Below are positions 25,087 to 33,551 of a stretch of DNA of 64,000 bases, one piece after another. The notes beneath the pieces are model-generated. The model was not told where the DNA came from, ran no database searches, and saw only the letters and a program-made list of their open reading frames with translations. Within the stretch, counting starts at the first letter, position 1, and each line of letters begins with the position of its first letter. The DNA comes from JAVBTR01 sp031556065 (GTDB lineage Bacteria; Bacillota; Clostridia; Christensenellales; Aristaeellaceae). The position numbers and the translations under genes are program-made. The stretch is taken from NCBI GenBank assembly GCA_031556065.1, contig JAVBTR010000078.1, positions 1 through 64,000 of the forward strand. The letters are read 5' to 3'.

Positions 25087-25142
25087 AAAATGCCCCCTTT
25101 TGTCAGACAGTAGGGTATACTGCCAACAAAAGGGGGCATTTT
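25087..25142. terminator. Bidirectional terminator
   Basis: Seventeen exact inverted bases (25087-25103 with 25126-25142), flanked by A and T runs, with a small inner CAGTA/TACTG stem. It separates the plus-strand uptake operon from the minus-strand genes after it. Confidence 0.9.
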
Positions 25143-25167
25143 CATTGGGTTAACCATCTTTGCCGGG

Positions 25168-25356
25168 CTACTGCAGCAAGGAATCCACAAAGCCCTGCAT
25201 GTCCTCCTTGGATGTGGCTTGGCGGGCCTTATCGATAATGCGCTGGCGTTCATCTTTTGGTAAAGAGGAAAAATGCCGCATGGCGTTAACGTTGTGGCTT
25301 AAGGCCATGATAAAGCCCTGTGGCATGGCTGGATCGGAAAACGGGTTGTTCATCAT
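25168..25356 (-). CDS. 62-aa conserved-type small protein, function unknown
   Basis: A small helical protein with no clear motif (MNNPFSDPAMP start, then two amphipathic helices). It has a very strong RBS (AAAGGAGG) about 9 nt before the ATG. It precedes a bidirectional terminator and lies downstream of the YyaL-like gene, so it may be co-transcribed with it. I do not recognise a family. Confidence 0.6.
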   Translation of the reverse strand: MMNNPFSDPAMPQGFIMALSHNVNAMRHFSSLPKDERQRIIDKARQATSKEDMQGFVDSLLQ

Positions 25357-25402
25357 TTAAAAACACCTCCTTTCCACCTTATTTTTCGCTTTTAGTTTAA
25401 TG

Positions 25403-27352
25403 CTATTCCGGCAAAACGTTGGCTGGCGGCAGGCAAGTATTTCCCCGGCAAAGATAGTAAGTAATCTGGTTGTTTTCAAGAGGATAATCCTCCGTTGGTT
25501 CGTTAAGGATGGTGGTATAGCCATCCTTTTTAAGCTTGGCCGCTATTTTTTCCCGCTGGCTGATATCCGTTAAAACCACTGTCAGGTGATCCTTGGGTTT
25601 TTTATTTTCCAACAGTGCCAGCATAAAGGCCGATTGGGCGCTTGGGTTCGGCGCTGCCTGGCGGCTTAAAAAATCCTCCTGTTTATTTAAAACAGGCTGA
25701 AGGTTTTCGTTGCCTGGGAAGTTTAAAAGCTGTACCAGGTTTAGCAGCATCATGCTGTTGCCAGAGGGCAGAGCCCCGTCATGTGTTTCCTTGGGTCTGG
25801 CGATCAAATGCTGGTTTTCCTTGCCGGAAAGAAAAAACCCCCCAGCTTCAAAATCGAAAAAGCTTTCTATGGCCACATTCAAAAGGGCTTTGGCGTCTCT
25901 TAAATGCGCTTCTTCCAGGGTAACGCGGTAAAGCTGGAGGAAGGCGAAGACCATGAAAGCGTAATCGTCCAGCAAGCCTGGGTTGGAACGCTTGCCTTCC
26001 CGAAAGCTGATAAAAAGCCGATGGTTTTCCATGAGGTTCTCTTTTATAAACTGAATAGCCTTCCGGGCCAGATAAAGGCATTGCCTGTTTTCCAAGGCCA
26101 GATAAGCCTGGCACAAGGCCCCAATCATCAGACCATTCCAAGCGGTGAGAATCTTATCGTCTAAATGGAGGGCTGTCCGTTCCCTTCTATATTGGTAAAG
26201 AGGCTCCATGGCCAGGGGCATTTCTTCCCTGGCGTCGGATTGAATCAGCTGGTTAGGGATGCTTTTGCCTTCAAAATTCCCTTGGGAGGTAATATCGTAA
26301 AGCTGATTAAAAACCTCCCCCCGTTCCTTGCCTAAAACAAAGAAAACCTCTTCCGGGGTAAACAGATAATACTTTCCTTCCTCCCCATCGCTATCCGCAT
26401 CCTGGGCGGAATAGAAGCCCCCCTGATCGCCGACCATTTCCCGCTTTAAATAAATAAGAATTTTTTCGCAAACCCTTCGGTAACTTTCATTCCCTGTTTT
26501 TTCAAACGCCTTGGCATAGGCCCATAACAGCAGGGCGTTATCGTAGAGCATTTTTTCAAAATGGGGGGCAAGCCATTTGGCATCGGTGGAATAACGGGAA
26601 AAGCCGTAACCGATCTGATCGAAAATCCCGCCCCTGGCCATTTGGGTAAGGGTTTTTTCCGCCATGGCCAGGCTCTTTTCATCCCCTTGCTCCAATAAAA
26701 ACACCAGGGTATGGCCCATGGGGAACTTAGGCGCCCGGCCAAAGCCGCCATTGCGAGAATCAAAGGTTTTTTTGAACTCGCCTGTTGCTTTTTCAATAAG
26801 CTGTTCATGGGATAGAATATCTTCGGAACCTGTCTTTTCAGTGGAATTGATAAAAGCTGTGATCTCTCCAGCATTTTTGATCAGCCTTTCCCGATCGGTT
26901 TCCCACTGGGTTTTCACTGTTAAAAGCAGTTCCACAAGGCCTATGATACCGTACCGGCTGCGTTTTGGCAAATAGGTGCCCGCGTAAAAAGGCCGGCCCT
27001 CTTGATCCATCATAATGGTCATAGGCCAGCCGCCGCTGCCTGTTAAAGCCAAGCACACGTTCATATACACGCTGTCGATATCCGGGCGTTCTTCTTTATC
27101 CACCTTGATGGCAATAAAATAGCTGTTGAGAATTTCCGCCACTTCTTCATCTTCAAAGCTTTCGTGAGCCATTACATGACACCAGTGGCAGGTGGAATAA
27201 CCGATGCTTAAAAAAATAGGCTTGTCTTCTATTTTAGCTTTTTCAAAGGCTTCATTGCCCCAAGGCAGCCAATTGACCGGGTTATGAGCATGCTGTAACA
27301 AGTACGGACTGGTTTCAAAGGCCAGCTGATTAGATGCATAATTGTTTTCCAT
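25403..27352 (-). CDS. YyaL/DUF255 thioredoxin-domain protein
   Basis: A 649-aa protein with an N-terminal thioredoxin-like domain bearing C55-H-W-C58 (STCHWCHVM) and the LLQHAHNPVNWLPW signature of the DUF255 family, followed by an alpha/alpha toroid region like glycoside-processing or cellobiose-2-epimerase-type folds (about 190-600). Members are widespread in bacteria and eukaryotes (SPATA20), with unclear function; redox-linked roles are suggested. The length matches the family. It has no signal peptide, so a cytoplasmic role is likely. Confidence 0.9.
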   Translation of the reverse strand: MENNYASNQLAFETSPYLLQHAHNPVNWLPWGNEAFEKAKIEDKPIFLSIGYSTCHWCHVMAHESFEDEEVAEILNSYFIAIKVDKEERPDIDSVYMNVCLALTGSGGWPMTIMMDQEGRPFYAGTYLPKRSRYGIIGLVELLLTVKTQWETDRERLIKNAGEITAFINSTEKTGSEDILSHEQLIEKATGEFKKTFDSRNGGFGRAPKFPMGHTLVFLLEQGDEKSLAMAEKTLTQMARGGIFDQIGYGFSRYSTDAKWLAPHFEKMLYDNALLLWAYAKAFEKTGNESYRRVCEKILIYLKREMVGDQGGFYSAQDADSDGEEGKYYLFTPEEVFFVLGKERGEVFNQLYDITSQGNFEGKSIPNQLIQSDAREEMPLAMEPLYQYRRERTALHLDDKILTAWNGLMIGALCQAYLALENRQCLYLARKAIQFIKENLMENHRLFISFREGKRSNPGLLDDYAFMVFAFLQLYRVTLEEAHLRDAKALLNVAIESFFDFEAGGFFLSGKENQHLIARPKETHDGALPSGNSMMLLNLVQLLNFPGNENLQPVLNKQEDFLSRQAAPNPSAQSAFMLALLENKKPKDHLTVVLTDISQREKIAAKLKKDGYTTILNEPTEDYPLENNQITYYLCRGNTCLPPANVLPE

Positions 27353-27423
27353 GGCTTTCCTTCCCCTTCTTATTTCCTTGGGGGATAGAATGCCCGAAAA
27401 AATACAATTTTAACTATGCCGCT

Positions 27424-27753
27424 TTATTCTTGGCGGCCCTTTTTAATTGTCTCTACAAGCCCTTCAACCATTCTTAATTCATAGCCGTTCATTTGCTTTA
27501 TATCTTTAATAATGGATTCGATCCGCGGATCGGCTTTTTCCGGAAGGTTTTCTAAAGCATTAGGACCAAGAAATTCCCAAACAGATATGCCAAGAGCGGG
27601 GCAGATTTTTTTCAGTGTTTCCAAACCTACTTCTCTTTTGCCAGTTTCATAATTGCTTATAGCGCCTTGCTTTACTCCTGATAGTTTTCCAAGACGATAT
27701 TGACTTAAGCCTTTCTCTTTTCTTATATTTGCGAGGCGTTCACCGTTTGTCAT
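27424..27753 (-). CDS. XRE-family regulator
   Basis: A 109-aa protein with an N-terminal Cro/C1 helix-turn-helix (about 6-60, with SQYRLGKLSGVKQGAISNYE) and a short helical tail. It is divergent from the XRE paralog at 27904, and three TATACTTC direct repeats lie between them. It might repress its own promoter and its neighbour's (inference). Confidence 0.85.
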   Translation of the reverse strand: MTNGERLANIRKEKGLSQYRLGKLSGVKQGAISNYETGKREVGLETLKKICPALGISVWEFLGPNALENLPEKADPRIESIIKDIKQMNGYELRMVEGLVETIKKGRQE

Positions 27754-27770
27754 AGCTTCGCCTCCTCTCG

Positions 27771-27852
27771 TATACTTCTATAGAATTATAACAAGAGCCA
27801 TTAAATATGAAAATATACTTCATTTAGCGTTTACATTATACTTCTTTAGGCG
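27771..27852. promoter_or_regulatory. Three direct-repeat operator-like boxes
   Basis: TATACTTC occurs at 27771-27778, 27814-27821 and 27837-27844. The last two extend to TATACTTCATTTAGCG and TATACTTCTTTAGGCG and are 23 bp apart. The third falls inside the spacer of the plus promoter; the first carries the palindrome TTCTATAGAA (27776-27785), which overlaps the minus -10. A binding site for either XRE protein is likely. Confidence 0.65.
27785..27813 (-). promoter_or_regulatory. Promoter of the minus-strand XRE gene
   Basis: On the minus strand: TTTTCA (27808-27813), a 17-bp spacer, TATAAT (27785-27790). An operator-like box overlaps its downstream edge. Confidence 0.65.
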
Positions 27853-27858
27853 TATAAT
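27830..27858 (+). promoter_or_regulatory. Promoter of the plus-strand XRE gene
   Basis: TTTACA at 27830-27835, a 17-bp spacer, TATAAT at 27853-27858. The spacer contains the third TATACTTC box, so binding there would block the promoter. Confidence 0.85.
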
Positions 27859-27903
27859 TATCGTGAATAAATTTTTAATCGCTTAGCTGGAGGTTATAAG
27901 ACA

Positions 27904-28155
27904 ATGAACATAGCAGGCCACCGCATCAGGGTCGCACGGGCAATAAACAGGCCGCCGTTAACCCAGCAGGATATAACGATTCAACTGCAAATACAGGGAT
28001 ACAAAATATCGAAATCCCTCATATCCAAAATAGAAAACGGCAAGCGGGGGATATCAGACATCGAACTGAAAGCCATTGCAAGGGTACTCAATGTTTCGGT
28101 AAGCTGGCTTTTAGAAGATAGTGATAATATGCCAAAAATCGAAAAAGGGCTATAG
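27904..28155 (+). CDS. XRE-family helix-turn-helix regulator (paralog B)
   Basis: This 83-aa small Cro/C1-type DNA-binding protein is about 73% identical to the gene at 798-1046. The start ATG has an ideal GGAGG. It shares the KSLISKIE recognition helix with its paralog, so both may bind similar operators. It is divergent from another XRE gene. A repeat element follows its stop. Confidence 0.85.
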   Translation: MNIAGHRIRVARAINRPPLTQQDITIQLQIQGYKISKSLISKIENGKRGISDIELKAIARVLNVSVSWLLEDSDNMPKIEKGL

Positions 28156-28209
28156 CAGTAAGCATAAGGGATACATAAGCGATATGCTTCCTATGCCTAC
28201 ATATAAGCC

Positions 28210-28318
28210 TGTTTCAAGAATCGTTCCACTCTCTTGACTTGGGTACTGTTTTTACCCTTCGGTAGGTTACGTTGGGTTTCACCCAAACCCATTCAAGGGT
28301 TATAACCCTTGAAAATCC
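28210..28318 (-). repeat. Three-hairpin dispersed repeat, copy 2 (inverted)
   Basis: Read on the minus strand it matches copies 1 and 3: palindrome A TCAAGGGTTATAACCCTTGA (28293-28312), hairpin B TTGGGT/ACCCAA (28272-28286), and hairpin C TCAAGA/TCTTGA (28214-28237). It fills the gap between paralog B and the recF stop. Confidence 0.7.
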
Positions 28319-28344
28319 AATATTTTCAATTACGGTAAAGGCAG

Positions 28345-29463
28345 TCAATCCCCTAATATGCCATTACCTTCTTCATCCAAGGAAACCCGGACCCGCATAT
28401 CTGTTTTATCCACAGGAAAATCTGATTCGTCGGTACAGGTTACAATGGTTTGGACACCGGAAATATAATCCAGCAGGAGACTGCGGCGCTGCATATCCAA
28501 CTCGCTCATCACATCGTCTAGCAAAAGCACAGGGCTTTCGTCATGCTGCTGGGTTAACAGGGTAATTTCCGACAGCTTTAAAGACAAAGCAGCGGTTCTT
28601 ATTTGCCCCTGGGAGGCAAAGGACCTCATGTCTTTACCGGACAAACTCATAATAATATCATCCCGGTGGGGGCCAAAGTTGGAAGTGCCCCGCTTAATGT
28701 CCTCACGGCGGAATTTTTCAAGGCCTTCAAACAGGGCCTGTCCTATGTCTTTTTCATTTTCCACACAGGCCCGGTAGCGAATTTTAAAGGATTCCCGGCC
28801 AGCCCCGGATAAATACTGGTAATTTTCGTGTACCAAGGGTTCCAAATCTGCTATAAACTTAAGCCGCCGTTTAATAATCACCGACCCTGCCTGCTGCAAT
28901 TGCTCGTCCCAAATAGGCAGCATAGCGGCGCTTGGGTGGCCTTCATTGCCAAACATGGTTTTTAATATGGCATTGCGCTGGGAAAGGGCCCCGTTATATT
29001 TTTGCAGCTCATAAAAATAAGAGGCCGATTGCTGGCACAACAGCATATCCATAAAGCGGCGGCGGCAAGAAGGGCCGTCCTTAATTAAATCCAAATCCTC
29101 AGGGGAAAAGATAACGCAGGTCACATGACCCATCATTTCCCCAAGGCGTTTAGGAGGCTTACCGTTTAATATGATCTGTTTTTTCTTTAATTCCTTAGGG
29201 CAAAGCCTAATGCTCACCTCATGGGGCCCATCCCGGCGGGTGGCTTTCACAGCCACCTGAGCCATATCCTCCCCCCGTCGTACCAAATCCCCATCCTTTT
29301 GCAGACGGTGGCTTCTTCCCAAGGCGCAAAGATGCACGGCTTCCACAATGTTGGTCTTCCCAACACCATTTTGGCCGTGCAGCACCGTGGTTCCTTTTGA
29401 AGGATTTAACACGGCTGTTTTGTAATTGCGAAAATTTGATAAAACAATTTTATCGACGGTCAA
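28345..29463 (-). CDS. recF: DNA replication and repair protein RecF
   Basis: A 372-aa SMC-like ATPase that loads RecA at single-strand gaps. It has a Walker A GQNGVGKT (30-37), a signature-like segment near SFASQGQIRTAALSL and a Walker B LLLDDVMSELD. The TTG start at 29463 has GGGAG about 9 nt upstream. It follows dnaN, as in typical Firmicutes origin clusters, with an 18-bp gap. One isolated exact DnaA box lies in its 3' end. Confidence 0.95.
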   Translation of the reverse strand: MTVDKIVLSNFRNYKTAVLNPSKGTTVLHGQNGVGKTNIVEAVHLCALGRSHRLQKDGDLVRRGEDMAQVAVKATRRDGPHEVSIRLCPKELKKKQIILNGKPPKRLGEMMGHVTCVIFSPEDLDLIKDGPSCRRRFMDMLLCQQSASYFYELQKYNGALSQRNAILKTMFGNEGHPSAAMLPIWDEQLQQAGSVIIKRRLKFIADLEPLVHENYQYLSGAGRESFKIRYRACVENEKDIGQALFEGLEKFRREDIKRGTSNFGPHRDDIIMSLSGKDMRSFASQGQIRTAALSLKLSEITLLTQQHDESPVLLLDDVMSELDMQRRSLLLDYISGVQTIVTCTDESDFPVDKTDMRVRVSLDEEGNGILGD

Positions 29464-29481
29464 GCCATTTGGCTCCCTTCC

Positions 29482-30594
29482 TTAGAAAACACGTACTGGC
29501 AGTACCAAATAAGTATATTTTTCCCCTTCCGGCGGGCATATCACACAGGGGGATACGTTAGAATTAAACCGCATGCACAATTCTTCATCGGAAATATTGC
29601 GGATTACATCGCTTAGGTACCGGGCGTTAAACGCAATATCCATTTCCCCGCCTTCGATCTGGATAGCGATGGTCTCTTGCATATCGCCCAGCTCGGCGTT
29701 GGAAGAAATCATCATGTCGGCGGAAGTCAGATGCAATTTGATCAGGTTATTTTTACCTTCCCGGGCCATAAGGCTGGCACGGTCGATGGCATTGTTTAAA
29801 TCGTTGCGGTTCACCTTCACACGGGTTTTCCAATCCACAGGCAGAATCTGCTTGTAGTTGATGTATTCCCCAGCCAGAAGCACGCTGGATATACAGGTTT
29901 TGCCAAACTTGGCAAACAGGCGGGATTTATCGAAGGTGAATTCTACCTTTTCTTCGCTGTCAGCCAGAATCTTGCTCATTTCTGAAAGCACCTTGCCGGG
30001 AATCACCGCCTGGAGCTTGGTTGCTTCATCTGGCAATACAAAGGTATCGCTGTAACGCTGCAAAGCCAGACGGAAGCCATCAAGGCCCACCAGCCGGGCT
30101 TCAGAGGAAGTGACTTCCAGCAGGCAGCCTGTTAAAATCTGACGGCTTTCATCGGTGGCAATGGCGAAAATCACTTTCTGTATCATTTCTTTAAAGGTAT
30201 TTTGCGGCAAAGCCACATCTTGCCCGTTTTCCACCATGAGCATCAAGGGAAAATCCACCGGAGACATGCAGGTTAAGCTGGTGCGGGAAGACATGCATTT
30301 GATCAGCGCTGTGTTTTTTTCGTTAACGTTAATATCCACCATACCATCGGGAAGCTTGCGAACCAGTTCCGTAAGCAATTTACCTGGCAGTACGGTTTGG
30401 CCATGTTTTTCGATGTCAGCGCTAATCTGGGTACGAATGGTTAATGCCCCATCGGTACAGGTAAGAAAAACGCCGTCATCGTCTGTTTCAAGCAAAACCC
30501 CTTCTAACACGGGTTTAGCGGGCCTTGCCGCGATAGCTCTGGTAACATAATTCAGGCCTTCCAGTAAATCGTGAGCGGTAACATGAATGTACAT
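29482..30594 (-). CDS. dnaN: DNA polymerase III beta sliding clamp
   Basis: A 370-aa ring-forming clamp that tethers the replicative polymerase. It contains three clamp folds and typical segments such as RPAKPVLEGVLLETDDDG and the C-terminal YLVLPVRVF. The ATG has a strong AAGGAGG. It is immediately downstream of the DnaA-trio unwinding element, but dnaA is not next to it on the other side. The recF gene follows. Confidence 0.97.
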   Translation of the reverse strand: MYIHVTAHDLLEGLNYVTRAIAARPAKPVLEGVLLETDDDGVFLTCTDGALTIRTQISADIEKHGQTVLPGKLLTELVRKLPDGMVDINVNEKNTALIKCMSSRTSLTCMSPVDFPLMLMVENGQDVALPQNTFKEMIQKVIFAIATDESRQILTGCLLEVTSSEARLVGLDGFRLALQRYSDTFVLPDEATKLQAVIPGKVLSEMSKILADSEEKVEFTFDKSRLFAKFGKTCISSVLLAGEYINYKQILPVDWKTRVKVNRNDLNNAIDRASLMAREGKNNLIKLHLTSADMMISSNAELGDMQETIAIQIEGGEMDIAFNARYLSDVIRNISDEELCMRFNSNVSPCVICPPEGEKYTYLVLPVRVF

Positions 30595-30605
30595 CGTAAA
30601 ACCTC

Positions 30606-30882
30606 CTTGGTGGTTGTTGATATAAGAGTATTTATTTCGTAGTAGTAGTAGGGGGTGTGGATACTGTGGAAAAGTGGTTTTATCCCTGCTGTGGCCTTGC
30701 TAAAGGGGCCTGGAAAAAATGTGGGTAACTTGACATATTTTGTCGATGGGCTGGGGATAAAGAAGGGCTTGCCCCTCTATATTCAAAGCGGGCGGCTTTT
30801 CAATCCATGCTTTTTTTAAGCCTGAACCCGGAAAGTAGGTTGAAACGATTTTTTTATCCACATATTAACAGGGTGTGGATAA
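30606..30882 (-). promoter_or_regulatory. oriC: Chromosome origin unwinding region (oriC)
   Basis: Read on the minus strand: DnaA boxes, a GC run CCCCC, the DnaA-trio stretch CTACTACTACTA (30640-30651) and an AT-rich tract leading to dnaN. Boxes next to the trios are TGTGGATAC (30656-30664) and TGTGGAAAA (30665-30673), directly adjacent as in the Bacillus unwinding element. Further exact boxes are 30854-30862 (TTATCCACA) and 30874-30882 (minus), with a weaker one at 30720-30728. The layout box-box-GC-trio-AT matches the known bacterial basal unwinding system. Confidence 0.9.
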
Positions 30883-30939
30883 CTTTCGTCCACAGAAGAA
30901 ACTGCTTTTTAGCATATGCAGGCCTTGTGGAGGATAGAA

Positions 30940-31929
30940 CTAAATCAGTTGAATCAGCATGGTGTTTTGCTCATCCATTTCAACGATCATCAGGCCGTCT
31001 TTTTCCAATTGCTTCATCACATCGGAAAAGCGTTTGAAGCCAATGGTCTTTTCTTGAAAATCCGGGTAGGCTTCTAAAATATCGGCCTTGAGAATGGAAG
31101 GATTGATTCTTTCGAACCCATCTTCCTTGTAGTGCTTAAGAATGTCTTTAAAGGCTGCTTGCCAGTTATCCTTGTTAAGCTGGGGGCCTTGGGCGGTTTC
31201 TTTATTGGCGGGGGATACCATCATGTTAAAGTTATCGTTTCTGATACGGATGGTGCCAAACTGCTTTTCAAGCTTGGTGAGCAGCTTGCCAAAGGAAGCG
31301 CATCCATAGGTTTTTTCGGAAAAATCGGGCTTGAGGCGCATAAGAACGCCCTTGACCTCGCTGGCATAAATCTCGTCCTTTTCAGCCTGCTCCGAAAGAA
31401 TAGAATCCACCAGCTTGTTAAGCTCCTGCAGATCGGCTGTTTCTTCCGATTGGGCGGTGTTCTTTTTCTTTTGCTGGGCGTTGCGCCGGGCGCCTACGGT
31501 TTCCATAAACTGAAATTCATTGCAGGCATTAATAAAAATGGTGGAAGCCACTTCGCTTCTTGAAATACCTAAAACGAACTTGCCCATGGATTTAAGCTTG
31601 CCCACCAAGGGGTTATAATCACTGTCCCCGGAAACAATGCAGAAGCTGTCGATCAGTTCGTTGGTATAGGCCACTTCCAGGGCATCGATCACCAGGTGAA
31701 TATCCGCATTGTTTTTTTGTGCGTAGCCATAGCGCAAAGAAGGGATGACCGTAAAGGTGTTGGATAAAAGGGTTTCGGTTAAATCCCCGTATTTCTCTGT
31801 ATAGCCGTATACACGGCCTAAAAGGATATCCCCCCGAATTTTGACTTTTTCAATAATGTTATTCAGCGTGGCTACCTTTGCGCCGCAATTTTCCAAATCC
31901 ACAAACACGGCAAATTTTGATCCTGCCAA
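30940..31929 (-). CDS. NYN-domain RNase-like protein with two LOTUS (OST-HTH) domains
   Basis: This 329-aa protein has an N-terminal NYN (PIN-like) nuclease domain (1-145) with acidic residues D11, E13, D76, D102 and D104 (VSGDSDYNPLV), followed by two OST-HTH/LOTUS domains (about 168-240 and 254-329), which bind RNA in eukaryotic relatives. It thus resembles MARF1/Limkain-type proteins in layout. It stands beside the origin where dnaA would be expected, upstream of dnaN. A nuclease role is family knowledge; the target is unknown. Confidence 0.85.
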   Translation of the reverse strand: MAGSKFAVFVDLENCGAKVATLNNIIEKVKIRGDILLGRVYGYTEKYGDLTETLLSNTFTVIPSLRYGYAQKNNADIHLVIDALEVAYTNELIDSFCIVSGDSDYNPLVGKLKSMGKFVLGISRSEVASTIFINACNEFQFMETVGARRNAQQKKKNTAQSEETADLQELNKLVDSILSEQAEKDEIYASEVKGVLMRLKPDFSEKTYGCASFGKLLTKLEKQFGTIRIRNDNFNMMVSPANKETAQGPQLNKDNWQAAFKDILKHYKEDGFERINPSILKADILEAYPDFQEKTIGFKRFSDVMKQLEKDGLMIVEMDEQNTMLIQLI

Positions 31930-31944
31930 TATAATCCCCTCCGA

Positions 31945-32655
31945 TTAAATCCTGAAAGTAAAACGGTCCCCGCGAATGTATTGCACGGAGGTGTGAATAG
32001 GCTGCCCTAGTTTATCGTAAATCACTTCGTATAAGTGTAAAAGCGCTTCGCCGTTTTCTACTTCCAAATACTTTGCCTGCTGGGCGGTGGCGTGGCAAAG
32101 GGAAATATCGTGGGTGGCGCGGTGGGGCTCCACATGATGGCGAAGAAGAATATCGTATAAGGAGCCTGAAAGGTCTTCGCTTAAAAGATACTGATAGCCT
32201 TGGGAAAACACGTTTTTTTCAAACATCACCGGCATGTTATCCGAAAGGCGTAGACGAAGGATTTCGATAACGGAATCCTCCTCTGAAATATGGAGGTCCG
32301 TAGCATCCTTTAAGCTGGGCTTGGTGGAAAAGGCCTGAATGAGAATTGCGCCCGGTACCTTTCCCATATCCCGGCAGGCATCGGAAAACCCGGTCACGTC
32401 CCGAAGATCGCGTTTAAGCTTGGGCATGGCCACAAAGGTACCCTTGCCCTGCATGCGGATAAGCAAGCCTTCCTCTGTTAAATCGGAAAGGGCTTTGCGC
32501 ACGGTAACCCGGCTTACGCAATAATGCTGGCATAATTCCGGTTCGGAAGGGATGCGGCTGTGCACGGGATAAACGCCGCTTTTAATGTCTGCGTAGAGCT
32601 TGTCCTTTAGCTGTTTGTATAAAGGGCTTAAGCTGCGGCTATCTAATTTATCCAT
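31945..32655 (-). CDS. GntR-family regulator with UTRA domain
   Basis: A 236-aa transcription factor with an N-terminal winged HTH (about 11-75, with SRIPSEPELCQHYCVSRVTVRKAL) and a UTRA ligand-binding domain (about 90-230). I chose the ATG at 32655, which has AAGGAGG upstream, rather than the longer frame. It probably senses a sugar-phosphate-like ligand. It lies 15 bp upstream of the NYN gene on the same strand. Confidence 0.9.
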   Translation of the reverse strand: MDKLDSRSLSPLYKQLKDKLYADIKSGVYPVHSRIPSEPELCQHYCVSRVTVRKALSDLTEEGLLIRMQGKGTFVAMPKLKRDLRDVTGFSDACRDMGKVPGAILIQAFSTKPSLKDATDLHISEEDSVIEILRLRLSDNMPVMFEKNVFSQGYQYLLSEDLSGSLYDILLRHHVEPHRATHDISLCHATAQQAKYLEVENGEALLHLYEVIYDKLGQPIHTSVQYIRGDRFTFRI

Positions 32656-32801
32656 GGCCAACGCCTCCTTCAAGTTAAAACAGTATACCATTTTTTTTAA
32701 TACATTACAATGCAAATGAAGACATTATCACAGAAAAAACATTGCAATATACCCTGAAATTGGTTACAATTAAACGAATGATGATGAACGGAGGCAAGCA
32801 A

Positions 32802-33551
32802 ATGACTTCGGCTTGTATTGTTACATTTAACAGTGCCCAGGAAGTAAAAGGTGCTCTTGATAGCCTTGTTCAAACAAAGGCGGAGGTCTTTGTGGTGGAT
32901 AACGCTTCCACCGATGGCACTGCGGAAATGATCAGGGCAAACTACCCTCAGGTCCGTCTGATTGAAACCGGGAAAAACCTGGGGTTTGGAGCCGGAAACA
33001 ACAAGGTGCTGAATCTGCTTGAATCCAAATATCATCTCATTATGAACCCGGATATTTCCTTTGAAGACGATATTGTTTCGAAAATGGAAGCTTACATGGA
33101 CGCAAACCCCCATGTGGCGCTGCTTTCTCCCAGGGTCTATTTTTCCAATGGTCAAGAACAGTTTGTGCCAAAACGCCGGCCTACTATTCGTTTTATGGTG
33201 GCTGGCACCTTTGAAAAATATGGCTGGCCTTTTACCGCATGGCGAAAAAGATATACGGGCCAGGACATGGATATGGAAAAGCCCTTTGAAGAAACCTTTG
33301 CTACGGGCTGCTTTATGTTTATAAGGACAGAGGTCTTTAAAAAAATAAAGGGCTTTGATGAACGCTTTTTCATGTATATGGAGGACGCGGACTTGACTCT
33401 TCGGGTTTTAAAAGAAGGCAAGGCCTTTTATAACCCGGATTTTAAGGTAATTCACGCCTGGCAAAGAGAAAGCTACCAAAATCCTGTACTTAAAAAAATG
33501 CATATGGCATCCATGAAAGCCTTTATGCGTAAATGGGGGTGGCGGATTTGA
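32802..33551 (+). CDS. Family 2 glycosyltransferase
   Basis: A 249-aa GT-A enzyme with the typical NASTDGTAEMI (nucleotide-binding region), NPDISF (DXD-like) and a C-terminal FFMYMEDADLTLR motif of rhamnosyltransferase-type GT2. The ATG at 32802 has a GGAGG RBS. Its stop overlaps the next glycosyltransferase by 4 bp, so they form a pair. It probably builds cell-surface polysaccharide or glycolipid. Confidence 0.9.
   Translation: MTSACIVTFNSAQEVKGALDSLVQTKAEVFVVDNASTDGTAEMIRANYPQVRLIETGKNLGFGAGNNKVLNLLESKYHLIMNPDISFEDDIVSKMEAYMDANPHVALLSPRVYFSNGQEQFVPKRRPTIRFMVAGTFEKYGWPFTAWRKRYTGQDMDMEKPFEETFATGCFMFIRTEVFKKIKGFDERFFMYMEDADLTLRVLKEGKAFYNPDFKVIHAWQRESYQNPVLKKMHMASMKAFMRKWGWRI

Noticed and set aside
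28406..28414. Single exact DnaA box in recF
   Set aside because: Isolated; a 9-mer is expected to occur occasionally by chance in 64 kb.
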